A stretch of 64,000 nucleotides of DNA from assembly GCA_002633025.1 (NCBI GenBank), contig NMRB01000376.1:195571-259570 (forward strand), in the 5' to 3' direction. The notes beneath the pieces were generated by a model that worked only from the letters and a program-made list of their open reading frames with translations, did not search any database and was not told where the DNA came from. The position numbers and the translations under genes were made by a program. Shown piece after piece: positions 54,703 to 64,000 of this stretch (the stretch's first letter is position 1; each line of letters begins with the position of its first letter). This stretch comes from Notospermus geniculatus. Its lineage: Eukaryota; Nemertea; Pilidiophora; Heteronemertea; Lineidae.

Positions 54703-55191
54703 TACCGTAAAGCGAAATACCGGTATGTTCGCGGAGAAAAATTCTTGCAAAAATCGCAAATTGCTGTGGTGCTCGCTAAATTTTTTCTCCGTGAATGCAG
54801 ATTACCATAGACACCCACCATACGCAACACGAATTTTGTTCCCCACTAAACCCAACATCGATGAGTCATCACTAACATTTGACAAATGCAGCATGGGGAT
54901 TCCCATCATGGCATCATTCCCCGAGTCTCCCTTGTGCCTGGAACGAGTGTTTACACATAACAAGCATTGTGGTATGCAGCTGATAGTACAGGTCGTGCCA
55001 GGAAAAACAGATTCCTGCTTCCTAAGAAGTGTGCTGTGGATCTTCTTTGTTCAGGGTGTGACACTCGCGAATATATTTCCCTGCCGAAAATTTTTGTAAG
55101 GCCCTTTACCGCGATTATTTCTCCCAGAGAATGTTCGATTTTTAGGCCATTCGCGAACATTTAGGACGCAAAAATGTTTCGCTTTACGGTA
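54703..55191. mobile_element. 490-bp MITE with TACCGTAAAGCGAAA ends
   Basis: TACCGTAAAGCGAAATACC at left and GTTTCGCTTTACGGTA at right; inner arms share TGTTCGCG and AAATTTT-type blocks. Confidence 0.7.
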
Positions 55192-55199
55192 ATCACTAC

Positions 55200-56990
55200 A
55201 GGTCCACGTAGCTGAACAGTCACTATGGAACGCTTTGAATGTGAAGGCTACAATGACTGAACGTGCAAAAAGCAAAAATTATCTGAAATTCATGTATGAA
55301 GTTTTATGGTACATGTACATGTTTTGTAGTGTCAGGAACACAATTATTATGAATGAATGTATGAATGAATCCTAACTTCCAAGTCTATGTTGGCAGATAA
55401 GAACTTTGAATTTTTGAAAGGATAAAAATTAAAAGCAGTGTTCTGTGGCTTTTAACAACCTTTAATCAGCATCTGCTTTTGGATACTCTCTCAGTACAAA
55501 TAATTCAATGTTCATTAGCCAATGCTGTCTGCATTGCAATAAGAATACAAAATGTCAATGAAATTTTTTATACATACCATTATTAACTACAGTTTCTTAT
55601 GCACCACACCAAAGGGGAACAAGTACGATTATTTCAAACAGTTATAGAATTTCAGAACTTTGTGATAAATAATGAGAGGTTAATCATGTTACTATATTGT
55701 TTTTTAGGCCATACCTATGATCTGTGTTGTCTGATACTGCGACTGACTGCACTTACCGGTACTCTAATATCTTAAAGATCAAGACAGAAGATGACCTGGG
55801 CTTTTCACTCTACTCACCTCTTCGCAATGAATCAGAAGAGTTACTGAAATGAATGGTTTACTCTAAATATGTCAATTACTGCCACCAATCCACAAATTTT
55901 CACCTGAAGTGAAATATCCTGACATCTTCACTGTCCATTCTGTCTGAAATCACCATTTGAGGCACGAGTTATACATCTCTACTTCAAGTAGTACTCCTGG
56001 TCAGACTACTCTTGAATGAAGAACGCTGACATTCTGCCAACACACCTTTAGATGTCACTTGAGGTCCTGATCAATGCCTTGAGGGAGTGGTGAAAAAGTA
56101 GGCCTAGGCCTATGTATGTTTTATGAATGAAGGTTGACGGTATTCAGAGCCCTCACGTGGCCACATGGCCCTTGCGTGGACTATTGAGTACCCGTTGGAA
56201 TCAAATCAGCTTTTTTTATTTCAACAGACATCACTGAATGCAACAGTAGTTCAGGATAAATAGCCTTCACTCACCATCATATGTATTTGGTTACAGGCCT
56301 TGAAATAGCCAAGAAACAACACGAAACCATGTAAGTACGAGTGAACGAATAAAACGGTCAAGTCAATAGCCTCAGGAGCAAGGAAAGGTGTCTCTAGTAT
56401 TTCAAAACAACAACTTCGGAAGAGATGAGTGTCCAGTCAGTCACATGAGATGTCCTTTAAATCGTTTTAGATTTTCTTGGATAGGTAATGATTGTACAGT
56501 GACCAATTCGCCCCTTTATAGCTCAACCACACAGACATGACAGATGCAGGGCAGCCTTTTCTAATGAGTAACTTGAAATCGGTAATTAGTCTATAACCTG
56601 TGATCGGCATACATGGAATTAGAGACGAGCTGACTGCACAACTTAGCGCCAACATAACTGCCACAGGCAAAAATCATTTTTGAGTTGTCAACTGAGCTTT
56701 GCAGCAAAACATTGCAACAACAGCGATTTGGCTATGACGATAGCCAACAGAATGGCAACGGTGACATTTCAGAACAGATGCGTTGCACCAGGTGACAGTC
56801 ACCCTAACCATGTACTCCATTTTGCCAGTAACAGTACCAACTTCCTAATATGAACTTCAAGCTCATATTAGTAGAGTCCACATAGGGAAGTTTTTATTAA
56901 ATCACATCCAATGGTCCACTGGAACTGTGGTCGTAACACATGGCATTATCATATTCGTGCCCTGATCTCATTTTGAAGTCCAAATTTTCA
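55200..56990. other. gene-free stretch downstream of 14-3-3 copy 3
   Basis: No coding block or clear element was recognised; AT-rich with scattered short palindromes. Confidence 0.4.
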
Positions 56991-57026
56991 ACACAATGTC
57001 ATAATTTCTGGAGGTCATGTTACTGT

Positions 57027-57764
57027 TTATTCTTGGCCACCTTCGTCTTCCTGGGTTTCTGATGTCCAAAGGGTTAGGTTGTCACGAAGTAACTGCATGA
57101 TCAAGGTGCTATCCTTATACGAATCCTCATTCAATGAATCAAGCTCAGCAATAGCCTCATCAAAAGCTCCCTTTGCCATGTCACAGGCCTTCTGCTGCTC
57201 GCCAGTTATCTCATAATAAAACACGGAATAGTTGAGTGCGAGGCCTAAACGGATGGGATTGGTGGGGGGCATTCCCTTTTTGGCAATTTCGCAAGCTTCC
57301 TTGTACCTCTCATTAGCATTTTCGACAGCTTCCTTCTGTTCCTCTCCATTCTGTTGAGCTACTTCAGCCAAGTATCGGTAGTAATCACCCGACATCTTCA
57401 GATAAAACACTTTAGCTTCATCATCCTTATCATCTTTTATCAAATGATCCTTCAGGAGTTTGATAACCTTATTGCAGTATCCCTTCAATTCTTGCTCTAT
57501 CTTCATCCGATAATTTTTCGCCATCTCTTGCTTCTCACTTTGCTCTTCATGTTTTTGCTCGATGCTGGATATCACCCGCCACGCTGACCTTCGTGCGCCA
57601 ACAACATTCTTGTAGGCAACCGACAGAAGATTACGTTCCTCCGTGGATAAATCTGAGCCTTCCTGCGTAACCTGACACATAGATTCTGCCATGTCCTCAT
57701 ATCTTTCAGCCTGTTCAGCGAGCTTGGCCCTCTGTACTTTATCATCTCTTGAAAGCTTGGCCAT
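57027..57764 (-). CDS. 14-3-3 protein, copy 3 (zeta-like)
   Basis: Phosphopeptide-binding adaptor of 245 aa, intronless coding region starting MAKLSRDDK. Conserved blocks: [85 protein letters not shown]. The binding-groove lysine, arginines and tyrosine are intact; the Ser58 position is Ala. A 3' splice site (tttcatttcag, AG at 57772-57773) sits seven bases before the ATG, as in copies 1 and 2. With SSIEQK and FYYEI it looks closest to copy 2. The stop codon overlaps an AATAAA, which may be chance. Confidence 0.97.
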   Translation of the reverse strand: MAKLSRDDKVQRAKLAEQAERYEDMAESMCQVTQEGSDLSTEERNLLSVAYKNVVGARRSAWRVISSIEQKHEEQSEKQEMAKNYRMKIEQELKGYCNKVIKLLKDHLIKDDKDDEAKVFYLKMSGDYYRYLAEVAQQNGEEQKEAVENANERYKEACEIAKKGMPPTNPIRLGLALNYSVFYYEITGEQQKACDMAKGAFDEAIAELDSLNEDSYKDSTLIMQLLRDNLTLWTSETQEDEGGQE

Positions 57765-57956
57765 TTTTTTACTGAAATGAAAAAGACAGAATGTGCATAC
57801 AGAAACAGTTGAAGGCGCTATAAACAGTATGGCAATGTATGGAAAAATTTATAGCTAAAAGTTAACAATTTAAAACTATTAATGCGTCGAGGCCTAAAAT
57901 AAAATGAAGGCAGTCAATGCCTCTGGTTTATTTGTCATTCCTGGGATCACCCGAGT

Positions 57957-58195
57957 AAAGTAGGATTCACCCGAACTTCAACATGGGCAAAGTGCCAAGC
58001 TTAGAAATGTGCACAAGTCAGTGGAAATAATCCATATTTATACTTTCCATGTCCATGAGTCTAGCAAATCCAAGGTTGTACTCGGTCAACCTGGTAAATA
58101 CCGTGGTTTGTGGTTTAATTATTGTGTTCACTTGTGGTGTCTGTTCCACAGGCCTGGCACTTTGCCCATGTTGAAGTTCGGGTGAATCAAACTTT
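57957..58195. mobile_element. inverted-repeat MITE, copy 2 of 52737 family
   Basis: AGGATTCACCCGAACTTCAA and TTGAAGTTCGGGTGAATC pair; both arms carry the same C-to-G change relative to copy 1 (CCGAAC / GTTCGG against CCTAAC / GTTAGG). Confidence 0.85.
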
Positions 58196-58774
58196 AAATG
58201 AGGCCATATGGGGCTTCATTTGAGAACAAGATGGCCCTGAAGAAACTTGTCAATTTTTGAAGTCAGCCAAAAGGAAAATTCCATGGAGAAAGAAATTGTA
58301 AGGAAGATTGGTAATCATCCAAATACGTTTTGGCTGACCCAAAACATAGCCGTCATGGAAAACAAGGGGCTCAAATTCGCTAAGACTGAGATATACAGAT
58401 CCCCCCCCCCCCCAACAGCACAAAAAGTCTGATGAGCCAATAGTAATTCCTCCCTGTGGAAACCAAAAGAACAGAGCATCGCGTTGGTCACAAAATGGAC
58501 TATCAGATCCCAGATTAAAACTCGTGCTACATCACTTCCGAGCAGACCATGGGTCATATGAATATAGTAAATGCTTTTACTTGAATTTTGCAATACAAAT
58601 GCACTAGGCAATACTTAACAAATCTGAAGGAGAGTGAGGTAAAATCATTTGCTAGTTTTTATTCATATGACCCCATATCACATCACTGTCAGTTTCAGCA
58701 GGGAGTAGGCCTACCAGCATACACACTAGTTTGAATATCCAGAGTCCACATGAGTAAGCCCTATAACACAGGAT

Positions 58775-58990
58775 ATTCCTCTAAAAGAGTGCAGCACCTG
58801 ACGGGACAGCGTCCAAGACGTCCCGCACGTCATTCATGATGTTTTGATGCGAGGCGAAAAAAAATCATGTTTCACGACGTCATGATCGCTGAAACAACCG
58901 GATTTTTTTTCGAGTCGCGTCATGCGTTCAGAAATGACGCGCGGGACGTCATGACGCTGTCCCGTCAGGTGCTGCGCTCTTTTGGAGTGA
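58775..58990. mobile_element. 215-bp inverted-repeat MITE upstream of 14-3-3 copy 3
   Basis: Left arm GCAGCACCTGACGGGACAGC and right arm GCTGTCCCGTCAGGTGCTGC are exact complements; pairing extends to GACGTCCCGC. Confidence 0.8.
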
Positions 58991-60160
58991 TAAGAGTCTA
59001 TTACAGTCACTTCCGGCATTATTATTGTATCACTGCCCAGTCTGACCACTGGAGTATTTTAAATTCCGCACGGTTAGTTAAATATCAGCCTTCAAAATAT
59101 CAAGACCAGTTTATCGGATGCCAAAATGAAAGACAGGAATTCACCACCACTCTGAATTGTGCTGCGTCACAAAATACGCATCGAAATCGGCTTCCGTAAA
59201 TCGAAATATGGAAACCGATTTGGTTATGCTGGGTCGGTCACACTCAGGGCTCACACTTGGGTCTAAAATTCGGGAGAAATAATGTCTCTAGTCCCTCCTC
59301 AAAATGTTGGGAGACTTCACTCTCATGATGTACAGCGACAACTCAATGGTAGCAATTCATTTTCTAGTCATATGTCTACTTGTATACCGGTAGGTTATTT
59401 ATTTTATTTAGAGTGGATGCCGTGGTGAAATACCGTTATACCCACTACGAAATAAAACTAACAAAATTTTCATGATGACTGTGCACATCGGTGCGTTTTA
59501 AAAGCTGTTCAACTCCCATGCAACAAGGTAGCTTCTCTGCAATCACAGCAACCCACAACCCCCCCCCCCCCAAACTATTAGTTTTTAAGAATTTCTAAGC
59601 AGCTATTTGTACACTTGATATAGTACCACAGTAACTATAATCCCCAAGACACAAACGCCACAAAAATAAGATGAAATCATGTTGGTACAAATTACAATTT
59701 TATTCTAATAGAAAACTTACATAGTATGAAGTCATATTGTTAGAATTGAGCATGTACTAGGCTAACCAGTACAACACACTAAGCGTTTTAATTTTACCTC
59801 ACGTGTGATATTTATGATTACTTCAAGTTACGGATACATGTACATAGTAAAACACACGCCTCCTCTGCCCTGCCAGTACTAAAAGCTAAGATTACAATAC
59901 ACAAGGCTCTGATCTGAATAACAAGGTTCAACCACAGACTCATTCAGCAGGGAACAAATTGTGTGCATAATAAGTTCAAGAAGTCTAGTTCTGTTTGCCT
60001 GTCCAAAAGGACTCTGTTAGCAATAACTATTAATGATTAAAGAATGGAATAAAATGATGGAATGATTGTGCAATTAAGCATTTCCTATGCAAGATGACCA
60101 AAAACTTTTATTACATTACATTAGCCGAATTGTTCAAAGGGGATGTAAAGTTAAGCGATC
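58991..60160. other. gene-free stretch downstream of 14-3-3 copy 4
   Basis: Poly-C tract at 59560-59571; otherwise nothing recognised. Confidence 0.4.
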
Positions 60161-60165
60161 AGGGA

Positions 60166-60662
60166 CAATATTCATAAAACCTTTGCTAGGCTTAGTTACT
60201 TACTAAATTACCAGATTTGTACAGGCCAAAGTACACCACCAGCAACCAACTACAATGTAAGCTTCATTGGCAAGGTTTTATGAATATGGGCCCAGATTAC
60301 CACGAGCACTTAATGGAATAGCCCATTGAGCCACTGCTTATACATGTACCCCCGTCACACTAGAGGCAGAATGAGCAGGAATGCCGTCGGAATGACAATT
60401 GTTTATTTTTTTAGTATTCTGTTATGTAACTGACAAATCTTCTTGGCACCACTGTGAAGAGCACTGTTCAAAGTATTGTCCTGAGCACTTTCATCCCGTG
60501 TATCTGTGACTAATACCCAAAAAAATATCTTGGTAATCAGGGCCCATATTCAAAAAACCTTACTGGCTTAGTTGGCTGCTAGTTAGTTATGTACATCGGC
60601 CTGTACAAAATAGGCACTTTAGCAGGCAACTAAGCCAATCAAGGTTTTATGAATATGGGCCA
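60166..60662. mobile_element. two MITEs with ATATTCATAAAACCTT-type ends
   Basis: 60166-60296 (AATATTCATAAAACCTTTGC / GCAAGGTTTTATGAATATGG) and 60540-60662 (CCCATATTCAAAAAACCTTA / AAGGTTTTATGAATATGGGC) share ends and GGCTTAGTT. Both lie just downstream of 14-3-3 copy 4. Confidence 0.75.
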
Positions 60663-60875
60663 TGACCTCTTAGCTTTACATCCCCTTTTCATTCATGAGT
60701 CAAGGTCAAAAATTAACAAAATTAATTAATTTCTGAATTTCTGTTACACCATCCATGGGGAGGGAAAAGCAAATCATTGATAACACATTATGTCATGTAG
60801 GCCTATGTACATGTTTCTATTTCAAATCATCTAATTTGACGACAACATCAACTACCAGTTAGTGAAATCAGACCA

Positions 60876-61613
60876 CTAATTCGCTTCTGCATCCTCGTCT
60901 TGGTCATTTTCACTCGTCCACAGCGTGAGGTTGTCACGCAACAACTGCATAATAAGGGTGCTATCCTTGTAGCTCTCATCCTTCAGGGAATCGAGTTCAG
61001 CTATAGCATTATCGAATGCTTTTTTTGCAATTTCACAAGCTTTTTTACCATCATTCATAATTTCATAATGAAAAACAGAGTAATTCAGAGCAAGTCCAAG
61101 TTTAATAGGATGAGTACTGGCCAAGTTCTCGCCTTCTTGGTTAGCTTTTTCATAGGCTTCCTTTGACCTTGATGCATAGTCCGCTCGAGTTGAACCTTCG
61201 GCTAACTCGGTCATATAGCGGAGGTAATCACCTTTCATCTTGCTGTAGAACACCTTTGCTTCAACATTGCTCGCTCTTTCAATCAGGTAGTCATCGAGGA
61301 GTGCAAGCACAGTGTTACAAGCTCCCAATGCTTCCTTCTCAATAACCTCTTTGTAAGCACGAGCAAATTCAACTTTATCAGTTTCATTTTTTTCCACATG
61401 TTTGCTTTCAATTGAACTGACCACTCGCCATGATGAACGCTTCGCACCGATAACATTCTTGAATGCCACAGACAGCAAATTTCTCTCTTCCTCCTGCAGC
61501 TCCCTGTCAGTTTCAGCTGACTTCACCAATTCGGTCATAGCGCTGACCATATCATCATATCTTTCACACTGCTCAGCCAGTTTAGCTTGCTGAATGAGCC
61601 TCTCCGAAGACAT
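60876..61613 (-). CDS. 14-3-3 protein, copy 4 (most divergent of the array)
   Basis: Phosphopeptide-binding adaptor of 245 aa, intronless coding region. The start is [11 protein letters not shown] at 61613. An in-frame ATG 21 codons upstream is rejected because a strong acceptor (tttttttttcag, AG at 61631-61632) lies between the two, 17 bases before the chosen ATG. Groove residues equivalent to zeta Lys49, Arg56, Arg127 and Tyr128 are kept ([26 protein letters not shown]). Differences from the other copies: [10 protein letters not shown], Arg55 to Lys, Ser retained at the zeta Ser58 position, Val at the dimer-interface Lys85 position ([10 protein letters not shown]), and FHYEI shared with copy 1. 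Tail: [11 protein letters not shown]. Confidence 0.96.
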   Translation of the reverse strand: MSSERLIQQAKLAEQCERYDDMVSAMTELVKSAETDRELQEEERNLLSVAFKNVIGAKRSSWRVVSSIESKHVEKNETDKVEFARAYKEVIEKEALGACNTVLALLDDYLIERASNVEAKVFYSKMKGDYLRYMTELAEGSTRADYASRSKEAYEKANQEGENLASTHPIKLGLALNYSVFHYEIMNDGKKACEIAKKAFDNAIAELDSLKDESYKDSTLIMQLLRDNLTLWTSENDQDEDAEAN

Positions 61614-61639
61614 TTTCAATTTTTCAATACCTGAAAAAA

Positions 61640-62870
61640 AAATACAAACAGTTTTAATCAGAACACTTACCAACAACTATCATCAATGTCATGTGATATT
61701 CCCATCTCAGCTGGTAGCTTAAAAATTTGTTTTCCTTCAATTCACGCCAACATCACAAGTTATTGGAACATCTCATTACCGGTACCAATTTCATTCCCGA
61801 AGTACATCCTCACTTTTTAAAAGCAAGAATTTAAAGACTGTGACTCTTCATTCAGCATGTTTGTTCAGGCAATTAAGGGTACTTTTGACTACACGGTTAA
61901 CAAAATGCACGCTAACATTTTCAACACTTGCACCTAAAATACATAAAAACACAAGTTAAGGATTGTGTAGTGCATGGAGTTATTGGTCACCATCACCAGA
62001 GGAAGGTTATGTTAGATATCAGAATGGTTAAAACACTATTAAGTTTCATATTGTCATTTTTCCTTTGAATACTATATCAGTACTGATAGAAGGAAAGTCA
62101 TCCAAAACAAGGTCCGAGACGATCTGAGAAGAATGCACTGTCCAGTAGCAAAACACCTTCACTCGATGAAATAACTATAGTATGACTCAACTCCCCCACA
62201 ACCAAAGCCAAAGAATTTTTCCACCAGCTATCTTCAGTGACAGCCCTACATTTTTGCCACAATATCCACCATTGCAAATTCACTTTGAACTGCTGACTGA
62301 TACTGTTTAGAAGAGCATGAGTGACAGGGGGTCGACCAGCGAGACAAAGAGAGAAATCAGTGAACACAATACTAATCTAAATAGTTGGCATTATATTTAC
62401 CGCCGTTCTGGAGACATGGAATCACTCCAGAACATCATACTGAAGAGCAAAGAGTAGGCATCTGGCCAGGCAGACAGTAAGACGACACCAAGAGTTTTGT
62501 CTGTAATATTGAATTTTTATTCAATTCAAATGGATTTTAACTACCAGTTCCACTAGTCCCAGCAATAAAATCACAAAATTTATTTAAATAAGATAAGTAC
62601 CAAAGATGGTATTATTGTCAACGATCCAAGTTGCACACGACAACACATGCTGTGAGGAATTCAAATGTCGAACTAGGAACTTCATGTCAAAAGGGCACTG
62701 CTAAGGGTCCAGAGCTATTTTGTACTTATCAGTTTTGTCAGTGTACTTTACGTTTACAGTGCCCTCTTCGACACCAGGAAAGCGTGAGAATACTAAGATC
62801 TCAATTTAATAATTGTGTCACATGCAATTGTTGCCTTCGCACAAGCTTACATTCCACGTATCACCAGCAC
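61640..62870. other. intron/upstream region of 14-3-3 copy 4, no coding block
   Basis: Directly upstream of the copy 4 acceptor. No family resemblance was seen in the small open frames here. Confidence 0.35.
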
Positions 62871-62872
62871 CA

Positions 62873-63043
62873 GGTGTGGATCCAAGGGGGGTGCACCCGG
62901 CGCACGCCCCCTTTCGGCCACCAAATCTGTAAAATTGACCGTGAAATTCTGAAATTTGGAGCAAATCATTGAAATTCATCGCAGATTTCAATGTTTCTAG
63001 CACAGTACACCTTCTTTTCTGAAATCGTGGATCCGCCCCTGAG
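62873..63043. mobile_element. MITE with GGATCC-type ends, second copy of 3662 family
   Basis: GTGGATCCAAGGGGGGTGCA at left, GTGGATCCGCCCCTGAG at right. Interior GTGAAATTCTGAAATTTGGA and GCAGATTTCAATGTTTC are nearly unchanged from 3662-3838. Confidence 0.75.
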
Positions 63044-64000
63044 CACAGGATTTTTGTCGGCTTTGATTGACTGCTTTGTGGAACAATGCAAGCACACTAG
63101 ACATAGCACAAGCAGGAGATAAAGCATCCATAGGTGATCTTTTTCCAAGGAATTATTTAAAACCAAACTGTCCGAGGGTGATACACACTGACTTGACAAA
63201 ATAATCTGATATGATATTTACCTTTCACCTTTTTTCACTCAATTATAAAGAAATCCACCAGCATCGTTCTCTATCAAATTCTCAGTCAGTGCTTCTTATG
63301 ATACAGAATGAGGCGACATTTTAAGCATCCTTTTATTATACATGTATTCATCTGTTCAAAGAATATTTTTGAATCCACGCTGAATCAAAATCTATACAGA
63401 GTAAAGACAACATGGTCTACAACTTCTTTGCATTTGCACAGTTTTGAAGCAATTCCACATTCTTTGACAAAGTCTCATGAAAACCTAATTCTCTGACACG
63501 GTGATTCATGGAGAGTGGCCTGGTGTGCAATGTAATGCAAGCGTGGCTGAAAAAAACAGGAAACACCTTGAAACATACCACTAGACTAAATCGTTTGAAC
63601 ATAACTGAAGAGGTGACATTATACACATTTGAAAAATTCCTAAAATGTGACTGGGGACTAGACATTATACTTCAATGACAATGCTGTCCATGTTAACTAG
63701 AATTTTCCTTACCTCGCATATTGAAGACTCAGCACCCGGCCATGGGAAGCTAAGCACAAGCCTCCAGGTCACAGGTGAAACCTTCTAGTTCTAGAAAAGC
63801 TGATCCAGCCATGCCAGCCGCATCCCCTCACAAGAACGTGAAAAGAAGTATCAAGGGCGACACATTTGATCTGATTCGTCACAAAAACACCGAGTTGAAT
63901 TATAATGAACATCAGACCTTTTTTCAAAAAGATCCTCACACAGGATGAAATCAGTGCAAGGAATTGGAAAGAAGCCACATTTGAGACGGTAGAGAGGATG
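63044..64000. other. unassigned end of window
   Basis: No coding block recognised. Contains the donor-like site at 63711-63713. Confidence 0.35.
63711..63713 (-). promoter_or_regulatory. possible 5' splice donor of a noncoding exon for 14-3-3 copy 4
   Basis: On the minus strand the sequence GCGAG/gtaagg is a near-perfect donor about 2.1 kb upstream of the copy 4 acceptor. No transcript evidence is available; it is only the best-looking donor close upstream. Confidence 0.25.

Noticed and set aside
60876-61676. Longer start for 14-3-3 copy 4
   Set aside because: The extra 21 codons cross a strong acceptor and do not resemble any 14-3-3 N-terminus.

Overview
This is eukaryotic nuclear DNA with intron-rich genes, short exons, canonical GT/AG splice sites and dense short mobile elements. 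The gene set (a class VI POU factor, VPS41, and non-epsilon 14-3-3 proteins with metazoan signatures), the many short palindromes such as TACATGTAC, TAGGCCTA and TACCGGTA, and the MITE/SINE load suggest a marine invertebrate. An invertebrate deuterostome (echinoderm, hemichordate or amphioxus) is my best guess; the species cannot be fixed from sequence alone.

Layout. (1) 0.5-12 kb, minus strand: a POU6F-type homeobox gene, with eight common coding exons and two different 3' terminal exons that each supply the second half of the homeodomain. (2) 12-26.5 kb: no recognisable gene; MITEs, hairpin elements, minisatellites and a segmental repeat of about 1 kb that touches a single-N assembly join. 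(3) 26.5-35.9 kb, plus strand: a complete VPS41 gene, 19 coding exons encoding about 871 aa with a C-terminal RING-H2, HOPS complex subunit. (4) 35.9-41.7 kb: MITE-rich intergenic DNA, including six copies of one palindromic family and a clear nested insertion. (5) 41.7-61.6 kb, minus strand: four tandem 14-3-3 genes (243, 250, 245 and 245 aa). Each has an uninterrupted coding region and a 3' splice site 7 or 17 nt upstream of the ATG. (6) 61.6-64 kb: probable upstream region of the fourth 14-3-3 gene, with more repeats.

The three gene groups have no obvious shared pathway: transcription (POU6), endolysosomal tethering (VPS41) and phosphopeptide-binding adaptors (14-3-3). The most notable biology is the pair of alternative homeodomain exons and the tandem 14-3-3 cluster with a conserved intron just before the start codon. 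Much of the rest is mobile-element structure: hairpin MITEs whose arms differ between copies but match within a copy, elements sharing a target TTAA, and insertions recognised by comparison with empty sites. Two single-N joins flanked by duplicated sequence are probably assembly artefacts.
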